DNA from: RBG-13-68-16 sp050018455
GTDB taxonomy: Bacteria > Acidobacteriota > Thermoanaerobaculia > Thermoanaerobaculales > Thermoanaerobaculaceae
DNA: 64,000 nt
Assembly (NCBI GenBank): GCA_050018455.1
Contig: JBEKAA010000004.1
Coordinates: 124,001-188,000, forward strand
Direction of reading: 5' to 3'
Below, in pieces: positions 26,737-34,542 of the stretch. Every line of letters begins with the position of its first letter. Within the stretch, counting starts at the first letter, position 1. The notes below the pieces were generated by a model. It was given only the letters and a program-made list of their open reading frames with translations, was not told the DNA's origin and searched no databases. The position numbers were made by a program, and so were the translations under genes.

Positions 26737-28242
26737 TCATGGTCCGAGCTGAGCCCGCGGCTCATGAGGACTGTCCTGTTTCTTCCCTGCGCCCTGTGCG
26801 CTGCCCCCTGTCTCTTCGTTGAACGCCTCGATCGCCTCGTCCCACACCGGGAGTTGCCCCTGCAGCTCCGTCCAGAACGACGGCGACCACAGCGCGTTGA
26901 GCTCCTCGACGGTTCGCCCCTGCTGCTCGACCCAGGTGAAGTACTTGAGATTGTGGATCGCCTTGCGGTCGGGGTAGGTCAGCTCGCGGAGGTGGTCGGT
27001 CGTGGCGCCGAGCAGGAAACGCTCGACGTCCGCCTCGCCCTGTCGGTCGGTGTACTCGCCGCGCTCGACCGTGAGCTCCGCGAGGCGGGTCTGGTAGAGC
27101 GCCGCCGAGTCGGTGAAGCACGTGATCACGAAGTCATCGGCGTCGAGCTCGAAGTGGCGCGCCGTCTTGATCGCCGCGAGCAGGTTGCAGATCGAGGAGA
27201 TCCCGAGCAGCGGGAGCCGGCCGACGAGGTCGTACGGGACGCCGCGGCGCAACAGCGCCTCGCGCCCGGCGGGCTCGTTGAAAACCCGAAGCAGGCGCAT
27301 CGTCGCCTCGTCGTCGACCGCCGTCACCAGGTCGGTGGCGCGGACGTTGTGGATCCAGGGGACGTGCTTGTCGCCGATCCCTTCGATGCGGTGCGTGCCG
27401 AACCCGCACGACAGGAGCGTCGGGCACTGTAACGCCTCGGCCGCCGTGATCGTGCAGCCGGGGAAGGCGCCCTCGAGGTAGTCGCCGGCGGCCAGCGTGC
27501 CGGCCGACCCGGTGGCGCCCACCCAGGCGGCCAGGCGCGACCGCGGGCCGGCGAGGGCGGCAAACGCCTCCTGCGCGGCCGGGCCGGTGACCCCGAAGTG
27601 CCAGAGGTAGTTCCCGAACTCCTCGAACTGGTTGAAGATCACGGCGTCGGGCTGGGTCTTCCTGATCTCCCAGCAGGTGTCGAAGATCTCCTTCACGTTC
27701 GACTCGCTGCCCGGCGTGGCGATGATCTCGGCGCCCATCGAGCGCAGCCAGTCGAAGCGCTCGCGGCTCATGCCTTCCGGGAGAATCGCGAGCGATTTGC
27801 AGCCGAGCAGCGCCGAGTCGAAGACACCCCCGCGGCAGTAGTTTCCGGTCGAAGGCCAGACGGCCTTGTGCCTGGTGGGGTCGAACTCGCCCGACACGAG
27901 CCTCGGCACGAGACACCCGAACGCAGCGCCCACCTTGTGCGCGCCGGTCGGGAAGTGCCGGCCCACGAGGCCGACGATGCGGGCAGGCACTCCGGAGAGC
28001 TCCGGGGGGATCTCGAGCGCGTTGACGGGTCCGAAGCCGCCAGTGGCGGGGTCGTTGTGCCAGCCGATGCGGAACAGGTTCAGGGGGTTCGCGTCCTGCA
28101 TGTCCAGCGCCGGCAGCCTCGTCTGGATCGCGGCGGGAATCGTGGCGGGGTTCCGCAACTGCCCGATGGTCGGAATCGTGATGCGGCGCTCCCGGCAGCG
28201 CTCCACGGCATGCTCGCGCGCGTTCTTCGCTCTGTCGCTCAC
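26737..28242 (-). CDS. Fold-type II PLP-dependent enzyme of unassigned specificity in the ygeW cluster
   Basis: GTG 28242 follows GGGAG. The 501-residue product carries FPTGAHKVGAA, close to the tryptophan synthase beta T-G-A-H-K lysine motif, GSAGTLAAGDYL as a phosphate loop, and TGNYCRGGVFDSALLG. It is neither TrpB nor a typical cysteine synthase: it is longer, and no TrpA-contact signatures are seen. The C-terminal ~20 residues (GSAQGAGKKQDS) are low-complexity and encoded by a CCCTGTGCGC-type word run. Its place as first gene of the minus-strand arm, before ygeY and ygeW, suggests a beta-elimination or replacement on an amino-acid product of ring cleavage, possibly in place of YgeX. That is inference. 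Confidence 0.72.
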   Translation of the reverse strand: MSDRAKNAREHAVERCRERRITIPTIGQLRNPATIPAAIQTRLPALDMQDANPLNLFRIGWHNDPATGGFGPVNALEIPPELSGVPARIVGLVGRHFPTGAHKVGAAFGCLVPRLVSGEFDPTRHKAVWPSTGNYCRGGVFDSALLGCKSLAILPEGMSRERFDWLRSMGAEIIATPGSESNVKEIFDTCWEIRKTQPDAVIFNQFEEFGNYLWHFGVTGPAAQEAFAALAGPRSRLAAWVGATGSAGTLAAGDYLEGAFPGCTITAAEALQCPTLLSCGFGTHRIEGIGDKHVPWIHNVRATDLVTAVDDEATMRLLRVFNEPAGREALLRRGVPYDLVGRLPLLGISSICNLLAAIKTARHFELDADDFVITCFTDSAALYQTRLAELTVERGEYTDRQGEADVERFLLGATTDHLRELTYPDRKAIHNLKYFTWVEQQGRTVEELNALWSPSFWTELQGQLPVWDEAIEAFNEETGGSAQGAGKKQDSPHEPRAQLGP

Positions 28243-28373
28243 GCTCTTTGCTCCCGTGGCGCATTGTATCGGTTTTGGCGGCCCCTTGCCTTTCGATTCT
28301 CGGCATCGGACCCAATCTCGAGTTTGCCGTTCATGCAGCTGGTGCTGTGCTAGTCTCGAAAATCTGGGGGTGC
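28243..28373. promoter_or_regulatory. Divergent promoter region of the catabolic cluster
   Basis: This 131-bp gap separates the starts of the two cluster arms, so promoters for both must lie here. A TAGTCT at 28351-28356 could serve as a -10 for the plus arm, but the nearest -35-like TTGCCG is 21 bp upstream, which is too far. No clear operator palindrome is seen. Confidence 0.3.
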
Positions 28374-30926
28374 ATGACGGCCAGAAGCCCCTTGTTCCTG
28401 GGCGATGCGCAGCTGGCGGCAGAGGTCGCGCGGTGCGAGTACTGCAGCGAGAAGCCGTGCAAGGCCGCGTGCCCGGCCGACTGCTCCCCGGCCGACTTCA
28501 TCATGGCCGTCCGCGTCGGCGAGGCGCAGGACTTCTCTCGCGCGGCGGGCATGATCATGGCGGCCAACCCGCTGGGCGGCGTGTGCGGCGCCGTGTGTCC
28601 CAACACGCATTGCATGGCGGCGTGCGCTCGCGCGACATTCGACCGGCCCGTGGACATCCCGGCGGTGCAGGCCGCGATCATTGCGAGGGCCAGACGACTC
28701 GGCGTGATGCCCGAGTTCGCCCGCGCACCCGCGACCGGCGCCCGGGTCGCGGTCGTCGGAGGCGGACCGGCCGGGTACGGCGCCGCCGCGGTGCTCGCCC
28801 AGGCCGGTTGCCGGGTGGAAGTGTTCGAGTCGCGGGCGACCGGCGGCGTGGTCCGGCTCATCCCGCCGTTCCGCATGGAAGCCGGCGTGCTCGAGGCCGA
28901 CCTCGCGTTCGTGGTGGCGCTCGGAAAGGTCAGCGTCACGCCTGGAGTCGTCGACGAGCCCGCCAGGCTCCTGGCGGACGGATACGACGCCGTGATTGTG
29001 GCGACAGGCCTCGGCGAGCCGATCCGCCTCGAGATACCCGGCGAGGAGCGTGCCACCCCGTGGACTGCCTTCCTGGCGGAGCCGAGACAGCGGAGTCTGG
29101 CCGGTGCGCGCGTGGCGATCGTCGGGGGCGGGGCGGTGGCGGCGGACTGCGCCGAAACTGCGGTTGCAGCAGGCGCGTCGCACGTCGAACTGTTCGCGCT
29201 CGAGTCGCTGTCCGAGATGCCTCTCACCGCGAGCGAACGCGATGGGCTGCTGCGCGCGGGCGTGCACGTCTCGGGACGGGTGCGGGTCGCCGAGATCCTC
29301 ACCGAGAGCGGAAAGATCGCCGGGCTCGTCAGCCGGAAGGTCTCGTTGCCCGCGGGGGAGACTTTCCACCCGAGCCGCGTGCGCGACGTCGAGGGCAGCG
29401 AGCAGCGCAGGCTTTCCTTCGACGCCGTGGTCGTGGCAATCGGCGCCCGCGCCGCACAGCGGCCGGCCGCGGGGCCGGGGGTTTTCCCCGCCGGCGACCT
29501 CGTGCACGGCCCGACCACCGTCGTCGAGGCGGTCGCCGCAGGCAAGAACGCCGCGCTCGAGGTGCTGGCATTCCTCGGTGAGAAAGGGCAAACGGAAAAG
29601 GGCAAAGGGCAAAGGGAAGACGAGACCGGCCACCGGCCGCCGGCCACCGACCACGCCTCTCCTAGGGAGAAGGTCAAGAGCTTTGCCATCCTCCCCGGCT
29701 TCCGTCGCCTGCCGGTGCCGCTGGACGCGGAGTTCTTCGGGCAGCCCATCCCCTCGCCGTTCCTGCTCTCCGCGGCCCCGCCGACCGACGGCTACGAGCA
29801 GATGCGGAAGGCGTACGAGGCGGGGTGGGCAGGCGGCGTGATGAAGACCGCGTTCGACGGCGTGCCGATCCACATCCCCTCGCGCTACATGGTGGCGTTC
29901 GATGAGACGACGTTCGGGAACTGCGACAACGTGTCGGGTCACGCGCTCGACCGCGTGTGCCGCGAGGTCGAGCGCCTCCGGCGGGAGTTCCCGGACCGGC
30001 TGACGCTGGCCTCGACCGGCGGGCCCGTCAGCGGTCACGATGAGGCCGACCGCGCCGCGTGGCGGTCCAACACGCGCAAACTCGAGGCGGCCGGCGTCCG
30101 CGGCGTCGAGTACTCGCTCTCGTGCCCGCAGGGGGGCGACGGCACCAGGGGCGACATCGTCTCGCAGGACGCCGAGGCGACCGCAAAGATCGTGGAGTGG
30201 GTGCTGGAGGCCGGCGACCCGGAGGTCCCCAAGCTGTTCAAGCTCACCGCGGCGGTGACGTTGATCGCGCCCATCATCGTGGCGATCCGGGACGTCTTGA
30301 AACGCCACGCTGGCGCCAAAGCTGGAGTCACGCTCGCCAACACGTTCCCGACCCTCGCGTTTCGCCCCGGGAGCAGGGAGCGGTGGGACGAGGGGATCGT
30401 GGTCGGCATGAGCGGCGCCGGCGTGACGCCGATCTCCAACCTCACCCTCGCCAAGGTCGCCGACCTCGGTGTCGTGGTCTCGGGGAACGGCGGCCCGATG
30501 GACTACCGGGCGGCGGCCAACTTCCTGGCGCTTGGAGCTCGCACGGTGCAGTTCTGCTCTGCGGTGATGAAGTACGGGTACGGCATCGTCGACGAACTGC
30601 ACTCGGGGCTCTCGCACCTTCTTCAGGCGCAAGGCCTGCGCTCGGTGGAGGAGCTGATCGGCCGGGCGCTGCCGGGGCCGGTCACGGAGTTCATGGACCT
30701 GCCGTCGGTCAAGCAGATCTCGCAGGTGGACGCCGAGCTGTGCGTGCACTGCGGCAACTGCACGCGCTGCCCGTACCTCGCCATCTCGCTCGACGACGAC
30801 AAGATCCCGCGCACCGACGCGGCGCGCTGCGTGGGCTGCTCCTTCTGCACGCTGATGTGCTTCACCGGGGCGCTCGCGATGCGCGATCGCACGCCCGACG
30901 AGGCCGCCGCTCTCGTCGAGGGATGA
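28374..30926 (+). CDS. Fused dihydropyrimidine-dehydrogenase-like / YgfK-like flavin Fe-S oxidoreductase
   Basis: ATG 28374 starts an 850-residue protein. Residues 1-110 carry a GltD-type Fe-S region with C21, C24, C29, C33 and C71, C75, C80, C84; a FAD/NAD(P) domain follows with VVGGGPAGYG (about 127-136) and VAIVGGGAVAAD (about 246); residues 455-780 are an FMN TIM barrel as in PreA or mammalian DPD (YSLSCPQG, NTFPTL, GVVVSGNGGP); the C-terminus has CVHCGNCTRCP and CVGCSFCTLMC, a two-cluster ferredoxin. The order matches DPD, not YgfK, where the halves are swapped. It probably passes electrons between NAD(P)H and a purine or pyrimidine ring. Where mammalian DPD has its catalytic Cys (after the SCPHG loop) I read Val-Ser (DIVSQD). 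The domain linker (about 403-430) is a word array. Confidence 0.85.
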   Translation: MTARSPLFLGDAQLAAEVARCEYCSEKPCKAACPADCSPADFIMAVRVGEAQDFSRAAGMIMAANPLGGVCGAVCPNTHCMAACARATFDRPVDIPAVQAAIIARARRLGVMPEFARAPATGARVAVVGGGPAGYGAAAVLAQAGCRVEVFESRATGGVVRLIPPFRMEAGVLEADLAFVVALGKVSVTPGVVDEPARLLADGYDAVIVATGLGEPIRLEIPGEERATPWTAFLAEPRQRSLAGARVAIVGGGAVAADCAETAVAAGASHVELFALESLSEMPLTASERDGLLRAGVHVSGRVRVAEILTESGKIAGLVSRKVSLPAGETFHPSRVRDVEGSEQRRLSFDAVVVAIGARAAQRPAAGPGVFPAGDLVHGPTTVVEAVAAGKNAALEVLAFLGEKGQTEKGKGQREDETGHRPPATDHASPREKVKSFAILPGFRRLPVPLDAEFFGQPIPSPFLLSAAPPTDGYEQMRKAYEAGWAGGVMKTAFDGVPIHIPSRYMVAFDETTFGNCDNVSGHALDRVCREVERLRREFPDRLTLASTGGPVSGHDEADRAAWRSNTRKLEAAGVRGVEYSLSCPQGGDGTRGDIVSQDAEATAKIVEWVLEAGDPEVPKLFKLTAAVTLIAPIIVAIRDVLKRHAGAKAGVTLANTFPTLAFRPGSRERWDEGIVVGMSGAGVTPISNLTLAKVADLGVVVSGNGGPMDYRAAANFLALGARTVQFCSAVMKYGYGIVDELHSGLSHLLQAQGLRSVEELIGRALPGPVTEFMDLPSVKQISQVDAELCVHCGNCTRCPYLAISLDDDKIPRTDAARCVGCSFCTLMCFTGALAMRDRTPDEAAALVEG
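29581..29656 (+). repeat. Word array inside the dehydrogenase coding region
   Basis: AAAGGGCAAACGGAAAAGGG-type units (29584-29617) and then GGCCACCGGCCGCCGGCC units (29627-29653) sit between the GltD-like and FMN-barrel domains and are translated as low-complexity EKGQTEKGKGQRED and HRPPATDH. The first word is the same as the array at 24103-24222. Confidence 0.75.
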
Positions 30927-30932
30927 CGTTCG

Positions 30933-31559
30933 ATGAAGCGTGGAGAGCTTTCCGATTCCGTGCCGGTCCGACGCTCGACGCGGCTGCACGGGTATGACTA
31001 CGCGCAGGCGGGCGCGTACTTCATCACCGTTTGCACGGCCGCTCGGAGATGCTGCCTTTGCGACATCGCCGGGACCGCAATCAGCCTCACGCGAGCCGGT
31101 CGCATCGTTGCCGAGGAGTGGGCTCGGAGTGCCGAGCTGCGTCCCGAGGTCAGTCTCGACGGATTCGTCGTGATGCCGAATCACGTGCACGGCGTGCTCG
31201 TGCTGTCGCCAACCGTAGGGGCGACCCGCCGGGTCGCCCCGGGGCGAGGCAGCGCCTCGCCCCTACGGTCGGGCGCGAGCCCGGGTTCGCTTGGAACGAT
31301 CGTCGGGCAGTTCAAGGCCGCGTCCGCGCGTCGGATCAACGCCCTGCGTGGCACGCACGGACGGGTGTTCTGGCAGCGGGGTTTCTACGAGCACGTGATC
31401 CGGAACCAAGGCGACCTCGAGGCAATCCGGACCTACATTGCCGACAACCCGCTGCAGTGGGCACTCGACCGCGAGAACCCGGAGAGGGGCCAGCTCGAGG
31501 CGCGTCAGTCCGGAAAGGTGATTGGGAGCCGGGAGCCCGGCACCTGGGAGAAGACGTGA
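30933..31559 (+). CDS. REP-associated tyrosine transposase (RAYT, TnpA_REP)
   Basis: The 208-residue product has the RAYT signature: YDYAQAGAYFITVCTAAR, the HxH metal site in MPNHVHGVLVL (His84, His86), and FYEHVIRNQGDLEAIRTYI with the likely nucleophile Tyr152, then ADNPLQW. RAYTs nick and join single-stranded REP palindromes. Residues 94-116 are encoded by a REP-like palindrome inserted in frame (31213-31268). The gene starts 7 bp after the dehydrogenase stop and its TGA overlaps the GTG of ssnA as GTGA (31556-31559), so it sits within a metabolic operon without breaking it. The last residues (GSREPGTW) come from a GGGAGCCG word run. Confidence 0.9.
   Translation: MKRGELSDSVPVRRSTRLHGYDYAQAGAYFITVCTAARRCCLCDIAGTAISLTRAGRIVAEEWARSAELRPEVSLDGFVVMPNHVHGVLVLSPTVGATRRVAPGRGSASPLRSGASPGSLGTIVGQFKAASARRINALRGTHGRVFWQRGFYEHVIRNQGDLEAIRTYIADNPLQWALDRENPERGQLEARQSGKVIGSREPGTWEKT
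31213..31268. repeat. REP-like palindrome embedded in the RAYT gene
   Basis: CCGTAGGGGCGA at the left matches the inverted CGCCCCTACGG at the right, with two inner hairpins (GCGACCCG/CGGGTCGC and GGCGAGGC/GCCTCGCC). It is read as VGATRRVAPGRGSASP in the RAYT protein. A related hairpin lies at 26661-26681. Confidence 0.8.
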
Positions 31560-32887
31560 GCACTCTGCTGATCGCGAATGGGACCGTGGTGACGCTGGGC
31601 GCCAACCCGCGGGTGCTCCATGGGCACGACGTCGTGTGCGAGGGTGGGCGCGTCGCGCGGATCGCTCCGCACAGCGCGTCGGGCGCGGCCGGCGCCCGCA
31701 CCATCGACGCGACCGGGAAGGTCGTTCTTCCGGGGCTGATCAACGCACACACGCACCTCTACTCGACGTTGGTGCGCGGCCTCGGCAAGGCTGCACCGTC
31801 TGCGACCTTCCGGGAGGTGCTCGAGCACCTGTGGTGGCGGCTCGACCGCCAGCTCACGTTGGAGGACTGCCGCGTCTCCGCCGAGGTGGCGCTCATCGAA
31901 GCGATCCGGCACGGCACGACGACGCTCGTAGACCACCACGCGAGCCCGCACGCCGTGCGGGGCTCTCTCGACGTCATCGCGGATGCTGTCGGGCGGGCCG
32001 GGGTGCGGGCGTGCCTGTGCTACGAGGTGTCCGACCGCGACGGCGCCGGGGTCTCCCGCGCGGGGATCGCCGAGAATGCGGCGTTCATCGAAAGGTGCCG
32101 AGGCACGCGTGATGACACGCTGCGAGCGCTGTTCGGTCTGCACGCGGCGTTCACCCTCTCCGATGCGACGCTCGAGCGCGTCGCCGCCGAGGCCCGCGAC
32201 CTCGGGGCCGGCGTCCACCTGCACGTCGCCGAGGCGGCGTCCGACAAGGAGCACAGCGTGCGCGAGCACGGGGTGCGCGTGGTCGAGCGCCTCCACCGGT
32301 TCGGGGTCCTCGGCCCCGGGTCGATCGCCGCGCACTGCGTGCACGTGGACGCGCGCGAGATCGCGCTGCTCGCCGAGACCGGCACCGCGGTCGTCCACAA
32401 CCCGCAGTCCAACATGAACAACGCGGTGGGCGTGGCCGACGTGCCGGCGATGCTCGCCAAGGGTGTCCTCGTGGGCCTCGGCACGGACGCCATGACCACG
32501 GACATGCTGGAGGAGCTGCGCGCCGCCCTGTTCGTGCGCCACCTCGCGGCCAAGAACCCGTCGGCCGGTTTCCTCGAGACCACCTCGCTGCTGACGGCCG
32601 GCAACCCTGCGATCGTCGAGCGGCTCTGGCCCGGGCTCGGCCTCGGGGAGCTGCGCGAGGGCGGTGCGGCCGACCTTGCCGTCTTCGACTACGACCCGCC
32701 GACGCCGTTCGATGAGACGACGATGCTCGGCCACCTGGTTTTCGGCCTGTCGCAGGCGAGCGTGGACTCCACGGTCGTCGGCGGGAAGGTGCTGATGGCG
32801 GGCGGCGCCCTCGAGATCGACCTCGACGAGCGCGAGGTCATGGCGAGAGCCCGCGAGCGGGCGCGGGTGCTGTGGGAGCGGTTCTGA
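31556..32887 (+). CDS. ssnA: SsnA-family amidohydrolase (guanine-deaminase-like)
   Basis: GTG 31556 gives 443 residues, the length of E. coli SsnA, and is the natural start (STLLIANGTVVTLG). Metal ligands of the amidohydrolase superfamily are complete: NAHTHLYSTLVRGL (HxH), HLHVAEAASDKEH, AAHCVHVDAREI and GTDAMTTDML (Asp). SsnA is found in ygeW/ygfK clusters and is required for urate/purine use in gut bacteria; it probably deaminates or opens a purine-derived ring. It overlaps the RAYT stop by four bases and the hydantoinase start by one base (TGATG), so the arm is tightly packed. Confidence 0.92.
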   Translation: MSTLLIANGTVVTLGANPRVLHGHDVVCEGGRVARIAPHSASGAAGARTIDATGKVVLPGLINAHTHLYSTLVRGLGKAAPSATFREVLEHLWWRLDRQLTLEDCRVSAEVALIEAIRHGTTTLVDHHASPHAVRGSLDVIADAVGRAGVRACLCYEVSDRDGAGVSRAGIAENAAFIERCRGTRDDTLRALFGLHAAFTLSDATLERVAAEARDLGAGVHLHVAEAASDKEHSVREHGVRVVERLHRFGVLGPGSIAAHCVHVDAREIALLAETGTAVVHNPQSNMNNAVGVADVPAMLAKGVLVGLGTDAMTTDMLEELRAALFVRHLAAKNPSAGFLETTSLLTAGNPAIVERLWPGLGLGELREGGAADLAVFDYDPPTPFDETTMLGHLVFGLSQASVDSTVVGGKVLMAGGALEIDLDEREVMARARERARVLWERF

Positions 32888-34269
32888 TGACCGGGGTTCG
32901 AGGTTCGGGGTTCGGGGCTCGCGACCGAACGGGGCTTCTGATCGCCGGGGGGACGGTGTGGACGCCGGACGGCGCGCGGCGCGCCGACGTGCGCGTGGTC
33001 GGCGAGTCGATCGCCGAGATCGGGGCTCTGACGCGCGGTCGTGGCGAAGGAGAGATCGACGCGGCAGGGCTGCACGTCCTTCCCGGGATGATCGACGTCC
33101 ACGTCCACGTCGACGACGCCATCGGGCGCTTCGAGCTCGCCGACACCTTCCCGACCGCGTCGGAACTGGCGGTGCGGACCGGGGTCACCACCCTTGTCGG
33201 GTTCGTGACGCAGCGACCCGGCGAGACGCTGACCGGGGCCGTCGAGCGCTGCCGGACCCGGATTCGCGGCCGCAGCCACTGCGACGTCGCGTTCCACCTC
33301 ACGCCGACGGCGTGGCCGTGGGACTGGGCCGAGGTCGAGGCGTTGGTGTCCGCGGGGCTCGCGACCTTCAAGCTCTACACGACCTACCGCGAGGGGGGGC
33401 TATTCACCTCGTACGAGCGGCTCGGCGTCGTGATGGAGCGCCTGGCGTCGCTCGGCGCCCGGCTGCTCGTCCACTGCGAGGATGACGAGACGCTCGCCGC
33501 GGTCGACCCGTCGCGGCTGGACTTCTCCGACCCTCGCGCGCACGCCGCGCTGCGGCCGGAGCGCGCCGAGGTCATCGCCGTGGAACGCGTCCTCGAGCTT
33601 GCGGCGCGGACGGGGTGCGCGATGCACATCGTGCACGTGTCGACCGCGGACGCGCTCGCGCGCGTCGCCGCCGCCCGCGGGCACTCGAGGGTCAGCTGCG
33701 AGACGGCGCCCCATTACCTGCGGTTCGCCGACGCCGCGCTCGGGGGAGACCACGGGCACCGGTACCTCTGCACGCCTCCGCTGCGCCACGAGGCGACGCG
33801 AGCTCGCCTCGAGGCCGACGCCGCCGCGGGGTCGTTCGACCTCTTCGCCACCGACCATTGCGCGTTCACGCGGAGCGACAAGGACGCGAGCCGCCAGGAC
33901 ATTCGCGGCGTCCCCAAAGGTCTCGCCGGGATCGGAGCGCTCGTTCCGATGCTTTTCGAACTGCTGGTGAAACGGCACCGCCGGCCGCTCGGCGAACTGG
34001 CGCTGCGCCTGGCAGCAAACCCCGCGAGGCTCCTCGGCGCGTACCCGAGGAAGGGAGTGATCGCGGTCGGCTCCGACGCGGACCTGGTCGTCGTGGACCC
34101 GAACGGCCCGCCGCACCCGGTCGTCTCGACCCTCGCGGACGCCTGGGAGACGTATCCAGGCCGCACCACCACGCTCGACGTGTGCCGGGTCCTCGTGCGC
34201 GGCCGTCTCGTCGTCGAAGACGGGGCGCTGGTCGACTCGCAGCGCCCGGCCGGGCGGACTCTGGCGTGA
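32887..34269 (+). CDS. hyuA: Dihydropyrimidinase/D-hydantoinase-like cyclic-amide hydrolase
   Basis: ATG 32887 overlaps the ssnA stop. The 460-residue protein shows the full binuclear site: GMIDVHVHVDD (HxH), ATFKLYTTY with the lysine expected to be carboxylated, LLVHCEDDET, MHIVHVSTAD and FATDHCAFT (Asp). It should open a cyclic ureide such as dihydropyrimidine, hydantoin or allantoin; the substrate is unproven. It would follow the dehydrogenase and supply a ureido acid to the carbamoyltransferase. The first ~14 residues (TGVRGSGFGARDR) are encoded by a GGTTCGGGG word run (32889-32920), which seems to extend an older N-terminus at GLLIAGGTVW. Confidence 0.92.
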   Translation: MTGVRGSGFGARDRTGLLIAGGTVWTPDGARRADVRVVGESIAEIGALTRGRGEGEIDAAGLHVLPGMIDVHVHVDDAIGRFELADTFPTASELAVRTGVTTLVGFVTQRPGETLTGAVERCRTRIRGRSHCDVAFHLTPTAWPWDWAEVEALVSAGLATFKLYTTYREGGLFTSYERLGVVMERLASLGARLLVHCEDDETLAAVDPSRLDFSDPRAHAALRPERAEVIAVERVLELAARTGCAMHIVHVSTADALARVAAARGHSRVSCETAPHYLRFADAALGGDHGHRYLCTPPLRHEATRARLEADAAAGSFDLFATDHCAFTRSDKDASRQDIRGVPKGLAGIGALVPMLFELLVKRHRRPLGELALRLAANPARLLGAYPRKGVIAVGSDADLVVVDPNGPPHPVVSTLADAWETYPGRTTTLDVCRVLVRGRLVVEDGALVDSQRPAGRTLA

Positions 34270-34361
34270 GGCCGCGGGTTCGATGATCGCCAGCCTGGAT
34301 TATTCGTGGGGGTTCGTCGCGAGAGCGCGGAGGTGGCTGGCATGGTGGGCGACTTTTCGAT

Positions 34362-34405
34362 GCGGGGGGACCGGCGCCGACTTTGCGGCGCCTCATGCCC
34401 CCCGC
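34362..34405. repeat. Strong two-step hairpin in an intergenic gap
   Basis: GCGGGGGG and GGCGCCG on the left pair with CGGCGCC and CCCCCCGC on the right around a short loop. It lies ~95 bp after the hydantoinase stop, and no U-run follows, so an intrinsic terminator is not clear. The rest of the 273-bp gap to 34542 shows nothing else I recognise. Confidence 0.55.
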
Positions 34406-34542
34406 ACCCCCGAACTCGCGAGGCAAAGCCCCACTCGTTCCCGGGTGAGGAGCCGAGTCGTATCCTCCGCGATACGTCGCAGGCTCCGAACCTCGAGTAC
34501 GCGCGCCAGGCCGGCCAGATCCGCGTTCGCAGCAGAACCCTC

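Noticed and set aside
28350..31190. A 946-codon minus-strand open frame opposite the dehydrogenase
   Set aside because: Same reasoning: the plus frame carries full Fe-S, FAD and FMN motifs.
34306..34542. N-terminal 79 residues of the YhhN frame
   Set aside because: They cross a strong hairpin and are not hydrophobic; ATG 34543 starts the first membrane helix.
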